Shown here: positions 5,104 to 5,724 of the stretch, in pieces | How positions within the stretch are numbered: position 1 is the stretch's first letter | Layout: each line of letters opens with the position of its first letter | Assembly: GCA_905214895.1 (NCBI GenBank) | Contig: CAJMNP010000068.1 | Location: 1 to 5,724 of the forward strand | Direction of reading: 5' to 3' | Origin: an uncultured bacterium | GTDB taxonomy: Bacteria > Actinomycetota > Coriobacteriia > Coriobacteriales > Coriobacteriaceae | Length of the DNA: 5,724 nucleotides | Position numbers and translations under genes: made by a program | The notes under the pieces: model-generated | Told to the model about the DNA's origin: nothing | Database searches by the model: none | The model's input: only the letters and a program-made list of their open reading frames with translations

Positions 5104-5724
5104 CTACCTCCTTTGGTTGATGAGGTCCTCGATAATGCGGACGACCTCATCGATGGTGTGGGCGGTGGAGTCGACGTGCACGGCGTCCTCGGCGGGCACG
5201 AGCGGCGCGACCTCGCGGCTGCTGTCGAGTTTGTCGCGCTGTTTGAGGGCGTCGAGGGTCTCGTCGACCTCGGCCTCGAGTTGCTCTGCGCTGAGCGGCT
5301 GGGCGTCGTTTTGGTGGCGCTGCAGCACGCGGCGACGGGCGCGCTCACGAGGGTCGGCGGTCAGAAAGACCTTGACCTGCGCGTTGGGGAACACGACGGT
5401 GCCGATGTCGCGACCCTCGGCCACGATATCGCGATCCTCGGCGGCGCGGCGCTGATGGATGAGCATGGCGGCGCGCACGCCCGGGTAGGCCGAGACCTTG
5501 GACACGTTGGCGTCGACCTGCGGGGTGCGAATGGCAGCCGATGCGTCCTTGCCGTCGATGGTCAGGCGCGTGTCCTCGCCGGTGCCGTTGGTAAAGCGAA
5601 TCTCGATCTGCTCGGCGAGGGCATCGATGGCAGCCTCGTCGTCCAGGTCGATTCCGCGGTCGAGCGCGGCGAAGGTGACGGCGCGATACATGGCGCCCGT
5701 GTCGAGCTTGTTAAAGCCCAGCTG
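5104..5724 (-). CDS. cmk: Cytidylate kinase (CMP/dCMP kinase), C-terminal part; 5' end beyond right edge
   Basis: This enzyme phosphorylates CMP and dCMP with ATP, giving CDP and dCDP for nucleic acid and phospholipid precursors in the cytosol. The open frame continues past the first visible Met (5691) to the window edge. The upstream residues QLGFNKLDTGA join directly to MYR, forming the family motif LDTGAMYR, so the Met at 5691 is not the start. About 206 C-terminal residues are visible. The N-terminal P-loop (usually GPSGAGKS) should lie just outside, about 20 residues upstream. Visible motifs, numbered from the edge, are LDTGAMYR (7-14, CMP site), SKVS..P.VR (75-84), GRDIGTVVFP (104-113), the arginine-rich lid ERARRR (127-132), and R..D..R.VAPL (163-175) followed by EDAVHVDST. 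All are normal for bacterial Cmk. The final codons AGG AGG TAG form the Shine-Dalgarno sequence of the next gene, 3 bases downstream. Identification is firm; only the 5' part is missing. Confidence 0.96.
   Translation of the reverse strand, partial: QLGFNKLDTGAMYRAVTFAALDRGIDLDDEAAIDALAEQIEIRFTNGTGEDTRLTIDGKDASAAIRTPQVDANVSKVSAYPGVRAAMLIHQRRAAEDRDIVAEGRDIGTVVFPNAQVKVFLTADPRERARRRVLQRHQNDAQPLSAEQLEAEVDETLDALKQRDKLDSSREVAPLVPAEDAVHVDSTAHTIDEVVRIIEDLINQRR
5106..5114 (-). promoter_or_regulatory. Strong Shine-Dalgarno site for plsC inside the end of cmk
   Basis: On the minus strand this reads AAAGGAGGT, a near-complete anti-16S match, with 6 bases between GGAGG and the ATG at 5100. It is made from the last two Arg codons (AGG AGG) and the first base of the cmk stop. 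It is the strongest ribosome binding site in the window, and it fixes the plsC start. Confidence 0.85.

Larger units (their letters stand above)
1..5724 (-). other. Part of one probable operon: cmk-plsC-ispH-DUF512-der-plsY
   Basis: Six co-directional genes have junctions of +3, +2, +2, +10 and -8 bases. None of the gaps could hold a promoter or a rho-independent terminator, and I noticed no terminator-like hairpin plus T-run on the minus strand at any gene end. Both flanks remain open, since cmk is truncated and a Shine-Dalgarno site sits at the left edge. Co-transcription is inferred from this packing. A promoter inside a coding region cannot be excluded. Confidence 0.8.

Noticed and set aside
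5104..5691. Cmk starting at the Met at 5691
   Set aside because: This Met is the internal one of LDTGAMYR. Upstream in-frame residues up to the edge match Cmk, so the gene is truncated by the window rather than short.

Overview
This window is a densely packed, single-strand housekeeping block. Every gene lies on the minus strand, so transcription runs from the right edge to the left edge. In that order the genes are cmk (cytidylate kinase, 5' end beyond the right edge), a plsC-type lysophosphatidic acid acyltransferase, ispH (HMBPP reductase), a radical-SAM/PDZ/DUF512 protein of unknown function, der (double-GTPase ribosome assembly factor) and plsY (acyl-phosphate:glycerol-3-phosphate acyltransferase). 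Gaps between genes are 3, 2, 2 and 10 bases, and der and plsY overlap by 8 bases. There is no room for internal promoters or terminators in the gaps, and most Shine-Dalgarno sequences sit inside the last codons of the preceding gene. This strongly suggests one polycistronic, partly translationally coupled operon that continues past both edges.

The DNA is GC-rich by eye, and the gene order resembles that of Coriobacteriia (Collinsella/Olsenella-like gut Actinobacteria). These combine actinobacterial composition with gene sets otherwise typical of Firmicutes, such as PlsY and a DUF512 protein next to der. That placement is an inference from protein style and synteny recalled from memory, not a database result.

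Functionally, PlsY makes lysophosphatidic acid from glycerol 3-phosphate and acyl-phosphate, and the PlsC-like protein would convert it to phosphatidic acid. Cmk recharges the CMP released when CDP-diacylglycerol is consumed in phospholipid synthesis. IspH completes the MEP isoprenoid pathway, and Der matures the 50S ribosomal subunit. The block therefore mixes membrane-lipid, isoprenoid, nucleotide and ribosome functions, as growth-linked operons often do.

I see no mobile element, CRISPR array, RNA gene, repeat family or clear novel multi-gene system. The points most worth a second look are the uncharacterised DUF512 radical-SAM protein and a catalytic-motif deviation (HX4E instead of HX4D) in the PlsC-like acyltransferase. 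No stretch longer than about 10 bases lacks a gene.
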